From: Kumtagia sp963820075
GTDB lineage: Bacteria; Pseudomonadota; Alphaproteobacteria; Rhizobiales; Rhizobiaceae
Length of the DNA: 64,000 nucleotides
Direction of reading: 5' to 3'
Assembly (NCBI GenBank): GCA_963820075.1
Contig: CAWFYS010000019.1
Coordinates: 1-64,000, forward strand
Part shown: positions 9,410 to 18,993 of the stretch, piece by piece
Position numbering within the stretch: the first letter of the stretch is position 1
How the letters are laid out: every line of letters begins with the position of its first letter
Notes under the pieces: generated by a model
Seen by the model: the letters and a program-made list of their open reading frames with translations, nothing else
The model's database searches: none
Told to the model about the DNA's origin: nothing
Program-made: the position numbers and the translations under genes

Positions 9410-10695
9410 TTTGCAAGCCACCTCTTGGATGATTGAAATGCCGCATGTGCATGCCCCGTAAGACGGCGGTTTTCCGTCTATTTTCTGGTTGTCGAGACTC
9501 AGAAAAGGAACGGAGCATGCGCTTTGCCAGTAGCATTTTCGGCCAGTTGCTTGAAGTGATCGATCGACGCCAATTTCAGCGAATTGTGGATCGGCACGCC
9601 GGCGACGCCTACGATAAGAGCTTCAAGAGCTGGGACCATCTGGTTGCGCTGATCTATGCGCAGTTCTGCTCCAGCCCCAGCCTGCGTGGGCTCGAAGCCG
9701 GTTGGAATGCCAACAGTCAGCATCATTACCATTTGGGCAGCGGCCCGTTGACGCGCTCGACCTTGTCGGACGCCAACAAGCGGCGCCCGGTTGCCGTCTT
9801 TGCCGAAACATTCAACCTCGTGGCCTCGCTTCTGGACCGCCATACACGCCGTGAAGGCCAGCAATTGCTGCGGCTGATCGACTCCACGCCCATTCCACTC
9901 GGCAAGCTGTGTGGCTGGGCCAAATCGAACGGCCGCATCCGCGGCATGAAGGTGCATGTCGTCTATGACCCGCACGCCGACTGCCCGCGCATCCTCGACA
10001 TCACCGACGCCACCGTCAACGATGCCCAGGTGGGTCGCGCGATCACCATCGAGGCCGGCGCCAGCTATGTGTTCGACAAGGGATATTGCCATTATGGCTG
10101 GTGGACGGCCATCGCCGCGGCAGGATCGATCTTTGTCACGCGGCCCAAATCCAACATGGGCCTCGCACGGGTGAAGGATCGACCCGTCGCACAGCCGCAA
10201 GGCGACGGCTTCCTGGTGCTGGCCGACAGTGAGGTAAGCCTGGCCAGCAAGGGCGATTCCAAGCTGCCGATACCGCTGCGCCGGATCACTATCCAGCGCG
10301 AGGAGGGCGACACCATCACGCTGTTGACCAATGACTTGCAGCGTAGCGCCGTTGACATCGGCCAGCTCTACAAAGGCCGCTGGCAGATCGAACTGTTGTT
10401 CCGCTGGGTCAAGCAGAACCTCAAAATCCGCAAGTTCCTCGGCAACAACGACAATGCAGTCCGTCTGCAGATCTTCGCAGCCATGATCGCCTATGCGCTG
10501 CTGCGCATAGTCGTCCGCTCCCGCTGCATCAAAATGCCGATCCTCAGGTTCACGCAACTTGCAGCTCAACATTTGTTCACGCGACGGCTTATCCACGCAA
10601 TCGACAAGCCGCCACCCGTCAATCAAAGCCGGAAAACAGACCGATCCTCCGCTCTCCAGATGGCACTCCAATATGCATGAGTTTCCCCGGACAGC
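9410..10695 (+). mobile_element. IS4-family insertion sequence (ends approximate)
   Basis: One complete transposase gene (9517-10680) with short flanks. I could not identify terminal inverted repeats by eye, so the ends are guesses. The sequence left of it (CCCCTCTCCGTC then CCACCTCT) and right of it (CACGGGGAGAAGGTGCCGG) look like two halves of a common rhizobial intergenic palindrome, so the element may have inserted into such a repeat between hemE and the SH3 gene. Confidence 0.5.
9517..10680 (+). CDS. IS4-family transposase with DUF4372-type N-terminus
   Basis: DDE transposase of 387 residues that appears intact. The N-terminus MRFASSIFGQLLEVIDRRQFQRIV matches the DUF4372-like domain of one IS4 subgroup. 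The first catalytic Asp is in LLRLIDSTPI, the second in YVFDKGYCHYGWW, and the Glu is in the IS4 signature Y-x2-R-x3-E-x6-K, seen as LYKGRWQIELLFRWVKQ. ATG 9517 is used because the conserved N-terminus starts there and GGAACGGAGC precedes it; an upstream in-frame ATG at 9433 would add 28 unrelated residues. Confidence 0.9.
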   Translation: MRFASSIFGQLLEVIDRRQFQRIVDRHAGDAYDKSFKSWDHLVALIYAQFCSSPSLRGLEAGWNANSQHHYHLGSGPLTRSTLSDANKRRPVAVFAETFNLVASLLDRHTRREGQQLLRLIDSTPIPLGKLCGWAKSNGRIRGMKVHVVYDPHADCPRILDITDATVNDAQVGRAITIEAGASYVFDKGYCHYGWWTAIAAAGSIFVTRPKSNMGLARVKDRPVAQPQGDGFLVLADSEVSLASKGDSKLPIPLRRITIQREEGDTITLLTNDLQRSAVDIGQLYKGRWQIELLFRWVKQNLKIRKFLGNNDNAVRLQIFAAMIAYALLRIVVRSRCIKMPILRFTQLAAQHLFTRRLIHAIDKPPPVNQSRKTDRSSALQMALQYA

Positions 10696-10769
10696 CCTGC
10701 GTTCACGGGGAGAAGGTGCCGGCAGGGCGGATGAGGGGCAGCACAAACCGCAAAAGCTCGTGTTGAACC

Positions 10770-11564
10770 TTACCGTCCGCTGTTCTCAAGGAAACGCCGA
10801 AAAACGAAGCCGCGCTTGCCCTTGTAGATGATCTCGCACCAGCCGTCGCAGGAGACCACCTGCACATTCGCCCTGCCGGGGACCGTGCCGAGGACGCCGC
10901 CGCGGTCGTGCGGCCGCGCCCGCATGGTCACCGACCGCACCGTCCTGCCGGGGCGGCCGAGCGCCTGATCGGCATCGCCGCTTTCCGCAGTGGCCGTCAG
11001 CGTCGGTATGGCCGCGGTCGCCGCGCCGTCCTTGGCATCCTCGCCTGTGTAAGCGGCCACCGTGTAGCCGGGGTTTCCTTCGCCGCGTGAGGCCTTCGGG
11101 TCAATTGACGGCTTGACCGGTGCCGTGTTGTCGACGGCCGAAGCATCAACCCAGCGCGGGTCGGTAGGATCGAGCGGCTCGATCTCCGCCTCCGCTACTT
11201 CAACCGGCTGGTTGGCCGCTAGAGCGGGTGCAATGCTTGAGGCGGGCTGCGCATCCGCTTGTGAGTTGCTGGCGCTTTCGGTGGTGATCTGTTCGCCAGG
11301 TGGCGCGGCTTGCGCCGCCGCGGCCGAAGCCACCTCGACGCCAGCAGCGGCCTCAACGGGGCCTACGATCCGGCTGTCTCCGGACGGCAGGGCCAACCAT
11401 ATGGCTGTACCCGCCAGACCGAGCAATGCGGCGCTACCCACCGCAGCCACGATCAGGTGAGATCGTGCCGCTATTTCGCTCCAGACCGATGTCTGCGCGC
11501 CAAAATGCAAATCCCGCGAAACACGACGTGTTCCGGATCCGCTGGCGCCTAACCAGCTTTTCAA
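10770..11564 (-). CDS. Membrane-anchored SH3-domain protein
   Basis: Protein of 264 residues with a cytoplasmic N-terminus, one membrane helix at about residues 36-60 (LIVAAVGSAALLGLAGTAIWLAL), a long low-complexity Ala/Glu/Pro-rich periplasmic linker, and a C-terminal bacterial SH3 domain from about residue 207 (TVRSVTMRARP ... VQVVSCDGWCEIIYKGKRGFVFRRFL). Such proteins often bind cell wall. Translation probably starts at TTG 11564, which has GGAGAGG just upstream. It follows the IS element and is transcribed toward it; function is not known. Confidence 0.75.
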   Translation of the reverse strand: MKSWLGASGSGTRRVSRDLHFGAQTSVWSEIAARSHLIVAAVGSAALLGLAGTAIWLALPSGDSRIVGPVEAAAGVEVASAAAAQAAPPGEQITTESASNSQADAQPASSIAPALAANQPVEVAEAEIEPLDPTDPRWVDASAVDNTAPVKPSIDPKASRGEGNPGYTVAAYTGEDAKDGAATAAIPTLTATAESGDADQALGRPGRTVRSVTMRARPHDRGGVLGTVPGRANVQVVSCDGWCEIIYKGKRGFVFRRFLENSGR

Positions 11565-11881
11565 CGCAACCCTCTCCGCGCCTTCCCGATCTTCGTCCGG
11601 TTGTGCGCATTGAAACTACTAACACCGCCGGTTTGCTCCGGCTAGCACCCTTATCAGCCTCCCCCACCAAGAACAGGCTGGTCTTACCAATTTGGGCGGC
11701 AATTATGGCATCTATGCGCCCGAAAACGACTTTCCACCAAAAGATGGCAGGAAAGCGACCATTTCATAAATGGACGCTTCACAAGTGAGGATAAAACCGT
11801 GGGTCGCATCGGCCAAATGGCAGGCAGGCGGCAGCTCCTGGCCCGCACTTTGGGATCGACAGGGCGGCCTGACTGCCAGTC
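11565..11881. other. Intergenic region upstream of the SH3 gene
   Basis: About 320 bp of mixed composition with no coding potential I trust. It must contain the promoter of the SH3 gene on the reverse strand. It ends at the palindromic element that starts at 11882. Confidence 0.5.
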
Positions 11882-12076
11882 TAGAGCATTTCCGGTGAAT
11901 ACTGGATCACTCTGCCGGAGGCCAAATGGACCCGGCCCGAAGGGTTTGCCGCTGGCGGGCGCCCGCGGCGTCAGGCGGACTTGGCCGTGCCACCAGCACG
12001 ACCTGCGCCGCCTTCCTAGCGGATCGCCTCGCCATCGGCGAAACAGAGCGATTCAGCATTCACCGGAAATGCTCTA
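11882..12076. repeat. MITE-like palindromic element, family A, copy 2
   Basis: Second copy of the element at 8039-8230, with the same 32-bp inverted ends and nearly identical interior. Both ends here carry an intact TA (TAGAGCATTT ... AAATGCTCTA). The right-hand TA is shared with the next element (12075-12268), which fits insertion at TA dinucleotides. Confidence 0.85.
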
Positions 12077-12268
12077 GCCCGCATTTCTCACACTGGACCT
12101 GGCCTGCGCCGGTTCAAGACAACCGGCCCATGGGGTTGCCTTTCGGCGTGCAGCTACGGTGTCGGGCGGCTCAACCCTATGTCTCTATACGCTTTTTTCC
12201 GCCCGACGCCGTATCCGCCGCGCCGAAAGAGCAACGCAGGCCATGTCGAGTGTGAGAAATGCGGGCTA
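12075..12268. repeat. MITE-like palindromic element, family B
   Basis: Element of 194 bp. The ends, TAGCCCGCATTTCTCACACT and its reverse complement, extend to 34 bp with two mismatches. The arms continue further in (GTTGCCTTTCGGCG against CGCCGAAAGAGCAAC; GTCGGGCGG against CCGCCCGAC), so almost the whole element could fold as one long hairpin with a short AT-richer loop around 12170-12200. Sequence is different from family A but the size, architecture and TA ends are the same. Confidence 0.8.
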
Positions 12269-12269
12269 A

Positions 12270-13556
12270 TTACAGCCTGTCGCGCAGGGCGTACCAGTTG
12301 AGCGCGAGAAAGAGCAAGGGAGAGCGAAAGCGCCTGCCGCCGGGAAATGCCGGAACCTTCAGGTCCTGGAACAGCTTCAGCCGGTCACGGTTGCCGGCCA
12401 CCGTTTCGGCGTACAGCTTTCCGACGAAATTCGACAGCATGACGCCGTGACCGGAATAGCCGCCGGCAAAAATCACGTTCGGCATGACTTCGCGCACGAA
12501 GGGCTTGCGCGGCAGGGTGATGCCCACATAGCCGCCCCAGCCATGCGTGATCTCGACGTCCTTCAGCGCCGGATAGACCTCCGCGATCTGCTTGCGTATG
12601 TGGATGTGTATGTCCCTCGGATCCTTGATGCCGTAGATCTCGCGGCCGCCAAAAAGCAGGCGGCCGTCCTTGGACTTGCGGAAATAGCGCACGACAAAAC
12701 GGGAATCGTCGACCGACTCCCCGTCCGGAATGACCGGGCTGCCGGCGCCGAGCGGCACGGTGGCGCCGATGAAGGAGCCGATCGGCATGACACGCGCTGC
12801 GCTGACCGGTTCCAGGTCGCCGCCATGGGCATTGACCGCGATCAGCGCCTTTTCGGCGGTAATCGCGCCGCTGGCCGTGGCGATCCGCACCTTGCCGCCG
12901 TTGGAGGTGATGCCGGTGGATCGCGTGTTCTCGAACAGCGCCGCCCCGGCGGCGGCCGCGACCCTTGCCGTCCCCACCACCAGCTTGAGCGGATGAATGT
13001 GGCCCGTGCCGGTATCGCGCGTCCCGCCGAAGTAGCGGGTCGAGCCGAGTCGTCGCGCCGTCTCGGCCGCGTCCATGAACGAAATATGCGGATAGCCGAA
13101 CCGCTCGGCCATGATGTCGGCGTGCCTGCGGTAGTCGTCGAGATAGCGCCGCTTGTGCGCCACCGACAATTGGCCGCGCCCGAAATCGATGTCGATGCCG
13201 TTCACCGAGGCGAATTCCAGCAAATGCGCCTTGGCCTCCTCCGCGAGGTCGAACAGGGCCTTGGCGCGCTGAAGGCCGAGTTCGGCCTCGAGTTCTTCGG
13301 CCCAGGCGCGCTGGCCGGTTCCGAGCTGCCCGCCATTGCGGCCCGACGCGCCGTCGCCGAAGCGGTGCGCCTCGATCAGCGTGACCGACGTGCCGGCGCT
13401 GGCGAGGTGCGCCGCCGCCGAAAGCCCGGTGAAGCCGCCGCCGATGATCGCCACGTCGCAGGTCCGGTCGCCGTCCAGCGCGGGATAGGCCGGGCGCTCG
13501 CCGACGCTTGCCTCGTACCAGGAATAGCCCGGGGAAATGGGGGATTGGTAGGTCAT
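12270..13556 (-). CDS. puuB: FAD-dependent oxidoreductase, gamma-glutamylputrescine oxidase-like
   Basis: DAO/GlpO-family flavoprotein of 428 residues. The dinucleotide-binding motif is CDVAIIGGGFTGLSAAAHLA (residues 33-52) followed by the acidic end of strand 2 (IEAHRFGDGASGRNGGQLG), the layout of PuuB and OrdL. The C-terminal flavin contact GWGGYVGITLPRKPFV ... AGGYSGHGVMLS is clear. PuuB oxidises gamma-glutamylputrescine to the aldehyde with release of ammonia and peroxide. It follows the PuuA-like synthetase gene on the same strand, and a putrescine importer lies nearby, which supports that role; other amine substrates remain possible. Confidence 0.8.
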   Translation of the reverse strand: MTYQSPISPGYSWYEASVGERPAYPALDGDRTCDVAIIGGGFTGLSAAAHLASAGTSVTLIEAHRFGDGASGRNGGQLGTGQRAWAEELEAELGLQRAKALFDLAEEAKAHLLEFASVNGIDIDFGRGQLSVAHKRRYLDDYRRHADIMAERFGYPHISFMDAAETARRLGSTRYFGGTRDTGTGHIHPLKLVVGTARVAAAAGAALFENTRSTGITSNGGKVRIATASGAITAEKALIAVNAHGGDLEPVSAARVMPIGSFIGATVPLGAGSPVIPDGESVDDSRFVVRYFRKSKDGRLLFGGREIYGIKDPRDIHIHIRKQIAEVYPALKDVEITHGWGGYVGITLPRKPFVREVMPNVIFAGGYSGHGVMLSNFVGKLYAETVAGNRDRLKLFQDLKVPAFPGGRRFRSPLLFLALNWYALRDRL

Positions 13557-13672
13557 GATGTCGTCGGCGCAACTGGAAAGCGGGCGGATGGCGATAGACG
13601 ATGGCGATCGGCATGCGGTGTGTCACCCGGCGAGGTCAATTCCTGCTTCCGGCTGACACCGCCTGCCGCAAT

Positions 13673-15109
13673 TCACACATTCAGCAGCAGATACTCCCGC
13701 TCCCAGGGGCTGATGACCTCCATGAAGGTCTCGAACTCGGCGCGCTTGATCGCCGCATAGGTCGAGCCGAAGGCGGTGCCCAGCATGTCGAGCAGAGCCT
13801 GGTCGGACTCGAACAGGTCGACGGCTTCGAGCAGGCCGCGCGGCAGGTCGATCTCGTCCTCGTTGACAGTGGTGCCGACCGGTGCGTCCGCCTCGATCTT
13901 GCGGGTTATGCCGATCAGCCCGCAGGCCAGCGAGGCGGCCAGCGCCAGATAGGGATTGGCGTCGGAGGAGGGGATGCGGTTCTCCACGCGCCGTGCCGCC
14001 GGGTCGGAACGCGGAACACGGAACGCGGTCGTGCGGTTGTCGTAGCCCCATTTGGTATTGACCGGGGCCGACGCCGCCTGAGTCAGCCGGCGATACGAGT
14101 TCACATAGGGAGCGAACATCACCAGCGCGTTTGGCACATGCTTCTGCATGCCGCCGATAAAGTGCCGGAACGCGTCGGTCTCCTTGCCTTCCCCGTTGGT
14201 GAAGATGTTCTTGCCGGTCTTCCTGTCGAGAACGGACTGGTGGATGTGCATGGCCGAGCCGGGCTGGCCCTGGATGGGCTTGGCCATGAAGGTCGCATAG
14301 GTGTCGTGCTTGAGCGCGGCCTCGCGGATGGTGCGCTTGAACATGAATACCTGGTCGGCGAGTTCGACCGGGTCGCCGTGACGCAGATTGATTTCGAGCT
14401 GGCCGGCGCCTTCCTCGTGGATCAGCGTGTCGATCTCCAGGCCCTGGCTTTCGGAGAAATGGTAGATGTCGTCGATCAGTTCGTCGAACTCGTTGACGCC
14501 GGCAATCGAATAGCCGGCGCCGCCGCCGATCGGGCGTCCCGAGCGGCCGACCGGAGGAACGAGCGGATAGTCCGGATCTGGATTCTTGCGAACGAGGTAG
14601 AATTCGATCTCCGGCGCGACCACCGGCTTCAAGCCGTGCCTGGCGTAGGCGGCCACTACGCGCTTCAGCACGTTGCGCGGGGTGAAGTCCACGACCCGCC
14701 CGTCCTGGTGCACCAGGTCGCAAATGACCTGAGCGGTCGGATCCTCCTCCCACGGCACCAGCGTCAGGGTCGAAAGGTCGGGGACCAGCTTGAGGTCGCC
14801 GTCATCCTCCGGATAGGAAAAACCGTTCCCGTCCTCCGGATAGCCACCCGAGATCGTCGTCATGAACACCGCCGAGGGCAGGGCCAGCGAGGTGTTGGAA
14901 GTGAATTTCTTCGACGGCATCATCTTGCCGCGGGCGACGCCGGCCTGGTCCGGCGTAATGCACTCGATGTCCTCGATGCCGCGCCATTCGAGCCATTCGC
15001 TCACTTGCTTCCAGTCGTTCACGCCGCGGAGATTCTTTACATAGGCGGGTACGCGGCTGCGTCCCGCGCGACCAGCGGGGCGGGCTTCCTTTTTTGCGGG
15101 CGGCATCAA
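13673..15109 (-). CDS. puuA: Glutamine synthetase-family protein, gamma-glutamylputrescine synthetase-like
   Basis: ATP-dependent ligase of 478 residues. The ATP-binding and catalytic signatures are present: APEIEFYLV near residue 165, the second glutamate motif HEEGAGQLEIN near 235, the histidine segment GSAMHIHQSV near 285, and RVPRSDPAARRVENR near 362. It resembles PuuA/GlnT proteins that ligate glutamate to polyamines rather than GlnA, which has different spacing and an adenylylation tyrosine loop. Located directly upstream of the PuuB-like oxidase on the same strand, with about 115 nt between them. A few extra N-terminal residues (AKKEARPAGRAGRSR) are basic and may be outside the fold. 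Confidence 0.82.
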   Translation of the reverse strand: MMPPAKKEARPAGRAGRSRVPAYVKNLRGVNDWKQVSEWLEWRGIEDIECITPDQAGVARGKMMPSKKFTSNTSLALPSAVFMTTISGGYPEDGNGFSYPEDDGDLKLVPDLSTLTLVPWEEDPTAQVICDLVHQDGRVVDFTPRNVLKRVVAAYARHGLKPVVAPEIEFYLVRKNPDPDYPLVPPVGRSGRPIGGGAGYSIAGVNEFDELIDDIYHFSESQGLEIDTLIHEEGAGQLEINLRHGDPVELADQVFMFKRTIREAALKHDTYATFMAKPIQGQPGSAMHIHQSVLDRKTGKNIFTNGEGKETDAFRHFIGGMQKHVPNALVMFAPYVNSYRRLTQAASAPVNTKWGYDNRTTAFRVPRSDPAARRVENRIPSSDANPYLALAASLACGLIGITRKIEADAPVGTTVNEDEIDLPRGLLEAVDLFESDQALLDMLGTAFGSTYAAIKRAEFETFMEVISPWEREYLLLNV

Positions 15110-15396
15110 TCACCAAAATGGGCTGCAATTCGTGAAGTATAGCCGCGCCCGTTCGCGGAAGGGAAGGGGAATCGGTCGCGGCCCGCTCGTCCTCGACGCC
15201 AAGAAAGCTCGAAGTTGCGGACAGGAAGCCGCTGAACGGTCCCTCGGCCCATCACGAAACAACACCGGCGGACTGCGATCCCGGCGCGTCCGAAGCTGCC
15301 TTGCAGGTCTGGATTCGAACGCATCCACCGGCGCGCCCGAATGCGGAAAGCCGGCCGCGACATGGCCGCGGCCGGCTTCCTTTACCGTTGAGGACG

Positions 15397-15660
15397 TCAG
15401 TCCTTGGCCTGGGTGACGACCACCGGGATCAGCAGATCGCCCCAGCAACCGTCGCCGCCGTGATGCCTGGCCGAGCGAACGAGCTCCACCGAGACGCCGG
15501 CTTCCACGGCCTTCATCACCGACTGATTGAGGCGGTGCAAATCATTGGCCAGCATGCGGATCGCGGCCTGCTGATTTGTCGACATCGAGGAGGACTGTTC
15601 CTCGGCGCGCTCCTTGACGCGGGTCTTCGGCTTGGTCTTGGGTTCGGTTTCTTCCAGCAT
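15397..15660 (-). CDS. Small conserved-looking hypothetical protein
   Basis: 87-residue protein on the reverse strand with a charged Lys/Glu/Thr-rich N-terminus (residues 1-25), a helix-like middle (NQQAAIRMLANDLHRLNQSVMKAVEAGVSVELVRS) and a Gly-rich end (HHGGDGCWGDLLIPVVVTQ). No membrane segment. ATG 15660 has AGTAAG upstream. I do not recognise a family; it is placed between puuA and aceA without evident operon partners. The alternating pattern and codon use look real. Confidence 0.5.
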   Translation of the reverse strand: MLEETEPKTKPKTRVKERAEEQSSSMSTNQQAAIRMLANDLHRLNQSVMKAVEAGVSVELVRSARHHGGDGCWGDLLIPVVVTQAKD

Positions 15661-15680
15661 GATCTTACTCCTCGCTGCTA

Positions 15681-15726
15681 AAGCAGACTTGCGTGGCTTC
15701 GCCCACGCTTCGCCTGCTTAGCCTCT
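15681..15726. repeat. Short dispersed palindromic repeat D, copy 1
   Basis: 46-bp sequence beginning AAGCAGACTTGCGT and ending CGCCTGCTTAGCCTCT, with AAGCAG/CTGCTT arms. A near-identical copy lies at 28469-28514 (differences at two positions). Located between aceA and the small hypothetical gene. Confidence 0.75.
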
Positions 15727-15733
15727 TGTTTTG

Positions 15734-15781
15734 CCGCAGGTTTCTGTCGGAAAACCGTGACACACTTTTCCGGAACCTGCT
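15734..15781. repeat. Short dispersed palindromic repeat E, copy 1
   Basis: CCGCAGGTTTCTGTCGGAAA ... CGGAACCTGC has partly self-complementary arms (GCAGGTT against AACCTGC). A diverged copy is at 53557-53602. It lies just downstream of aceA and could contribute to transcript 3' ends, but no T tract supports a standard terminator. Confidence 0.55.
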
Positions 15782-15795
15782 TAGAATTGTTTCCG

Positions 15796-17085
<1,290 letters not shown>

Positions 17086-17260
17086 TACTCACTCCGATAA
17101 ATTGTTCCGCTCAATCAGGGCGATCGCGAACTTGGAAGGTGCTGCGGCCGCCGCCTGTGACTTCATTTACATTGCATTGCGAAATAGGCGAGGAAAATCC
17201 ACGCAAACGCCCGAAAATAAGGGTAATCCTGTGTTGCCTTTGACGAATGGTGGCTGTAAA

Positions 17261-17324
17261 TTTGTCAATATTGTAAATGCGGATAGTGGCGGTGAAACAG
17301 CCGGAGTTTGTAAAATACTGTAAA
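17261..17324. promoter_or_regulatory. Paired operator-like motifs between aceA and its putative regulator
   Basis: TTTGTCAATATTGTAAA at 17261-17277 and TTTGTAAAATACTGTAAA at 17307-17324 share the pattern TTTGT-AA--A-TGTAAA and lie 46 bp apart. Similar TTTGCAAA-type boxes are bound by RamB/ScfR-class regulators of acetate metabolism in other bacteria (general family knowledge). A related TTTACATTGCATTGCGAAA stretch is nearer aceA at about 17166. The sites fit autoregulation plus control of aceA. Confidence 0.5.
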
Positions 17325-17376
17325 TCACGCCTGGACGGCGGCAGCCGAACCGGCCGGCGCGGATAGGTCGCCAGCC

Positions 17377-18825
17377 ATGGCCGAACAAAAGATCTTCGCC
17401 GGGCCGCGCATCCGCCGCATCCGCAACGCCAAGGGCCTCACCCAGACGGCGATGGCGGAAGGGCTCGGCATCTCCCCGTCCTACCTGAACCTCATCGAGC
17501 GCAACCAGCGGCCGCTGACCGTACAGCTCATCCTCAAGCTTGCCTCCGTGTACAAGGTCGAGCCGGACGAACTGCATGGCGAGGCGCGCGGCTCGATCGC
17601 GGCGTTGAAGGAAGTGTTCTCGGACCCCCTGCTTGCCGGCGAACTGCCGGGCGACCAGGAACTGGTCGAGATCGCCGAGGCGGCGCCCAACGCCGCGGCG
17701 GCGGTGATAAAGCTCTTCCGCGCCTATCGCGAGCAGGCCGAAAGGCTGTCGGACCTTTCCGAGCTGCTGGCGCGGGAGGGCAGGGCGACCGCGCTTTCGG
17801 CGGCACGCCTGCCGATCGACGAGGTCCGCGAGATCTTCGAGCGCCGGCCGAACCATTTTCCCGACATAGAGGCGGAGGCGGAGGCCTTCATCGCCGTACT
17901 CGAACCCGGCGACGACCTGTTCGGCGCGCTGAAGGCCTGGCTGAAGCGCGACTACGGCATCGTCGTGCGCGTCCTGCCGGTCGCCACCATGCCGAACTGG
18001 CGCCGGCGCTACGACCGTCATTCGCATCGGCTCTTCCTGTCCGAGCGCCTCTCTCCCTTCGACCAGTTGCGCGAGGTGGCCATGGAAGCCTGCCTCATCC
18101 GCATGTCGGTGGCCGTGGCGGCCGAGATCCAGGCGCTGAAGCTGTCGTCCGACGAAGCCCGGCGGCTCGCCCGGTTCGAACTCGGCCGTTATGCCGCGCA
18201 CGCGCTGATGATGCCCTATGCGGCCTTCCAGGCGGCGGCGGCGCGGACCCGCTACGACATCGACGTGCTGCGCTCGCGCTTCGGCGTCTCCTACGAGCAG
18301 GCGGCGAACCGGCTGACCATGCTGCAGCGCCCCGGCGCGTCGGGCATTCCGTTCTTCATGCTGGAGGTCGACAATGCCGGCCACCGCTTCCGCAAGGCGG
18401 GCGCGCAAGGCTTCCCGCAAAGCCGCTTCGGCGGCGGCTGTCCGAAGCTGGCGGTGCATGCCGCCTTCGGCCAGCCCGGCCACATCTTTGTCGAAGCCGT
18501 CGAAATGCCGGACGGCGCGGAATTCCTGACCATCGCCCGCACGCTTGAAGGGCCGCAGGGCGCCTTCAACGAGCGGCCGCGCCGCACCGCGCTGCTTCTT
18601 GGCTGCGACATCGGTTTCAGGGACGAGATCGTTTATGGCGAGGCGCTTCCGGGGTTGCCGCCCGGCGCGGCCGGCAAGCCGGCGCAGCTTGCGGCGACGC
18701 CGATCGGGCCCGCCTGCCGGCTTTGCGAGCGCATCGGCTGCCTTGCCCGCGCCGAGCCGCCGGTGACGCGTCCGCTCGGGCTGGACGAGATGGTTACGGG
18801 TCTCTCCGCGTTCGATTTCCAGTAA
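17377..18825 (+). CDS. Short-chain fatty acyl-CoA regulator family protein (ScfR/RamB-like)
   Basis: 482-residue regulator. An XRE helix-turn-helix occupies residues 6-65 (RIRRIRNAKGLTQTAMAEGLGISPSYLNLIERNQRPL). It is followed by an IrrE-like region (about 190-300) in which the zinc HExxH is not visible, and by the DUF2083/ScfRs C-terminal domain with a Cys cluster CRLCERIGC near residue 448. RamB, its relative in corynebacteria, controls aceA and aceB. Here the gene is divergent from aceA, 290 bp away, with repeated motifs between them, so control of the glyoxylate shunt by an acyl-CoA signal is a strong inference. Confidence 0.85.
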   Translation: MAEQKIFAGPRIRRIRNAKGLTQTAMAEGLGISPSYLNLIERNQRPLTVQLILKLASVYKVEPDELHGEARGSIAALKEVFSDPLLAGELPGDQELVEIAEAAPNAAAAVIKLFRAYREQAERLSDLSELLAREGRATALSAARLPIDEVREIFERRPNHFPDIEAEAEAFIAVLEPGDDLFGALKAWLKRDYGIVVRVLPVATMPNWRRRYDRHSHRLFLSERLSPFDQLREVAMEACLIRMSVAVAAEIQALKLSSDEARRLARFELGRYAAHALMMPYAAFQAAAARTRYDIDVLRSRFGVSYEQAANRLTMLQRPGASGIPFFMLEVDNAGHRFRKAGAQGFPQSRFGGGCPKLAVHAAFGQPGHIFVEAVEMPDGAEFLTIARTLEGPQGAFNERPRRTALLLGCDIGFRDEIVYGEALPGLPPGAAGKPAQLAATPIGPACRLCERIGCLARAEPPVTRPLGLDEMVTGLSAFDFQ

Positions 18826-18993
18826 ATCCGCGAGCCCCCTTGGGTGATTTACGCGGCCAGTCCGCCGCCGGGCGATTGCCACAACCCAATCGCCTGGCTG
18901 GATCACGCCAGCGCACCGGTGATCCGCTACGCGAAGCTGGCGCCGGTGTTGCCGGTAGGTACTCATTTGTCAGACTGCACGGGTTTCCCGACG

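Noticed and set aside
9352..10740. Terminal inverted repeats of the IS element
   Set aside because: Several pairs such as GCATGTGCAT against CATGCATAT were considered but match too weakly to call.
12447..13760. 437-codon open frame on the forward strand
   Set aside because: Lies fully antisense to the PuuB-like oxidase, whose motifs are clear. The antisense protein is low in complexity and has no domain pattern.
13601..15142. 513-codon open frame on the forward strand
   Set aside because: Antisense of the glutamine synthetase-family gene; composition is typical of a high-GC mirror frame.
17167..18966. 599-codon open frame on the reverse strand
   Set aside because: Antisense of the ScfR regulator gene; rich in Arg, Gly, Asp, with no recognisable fold.
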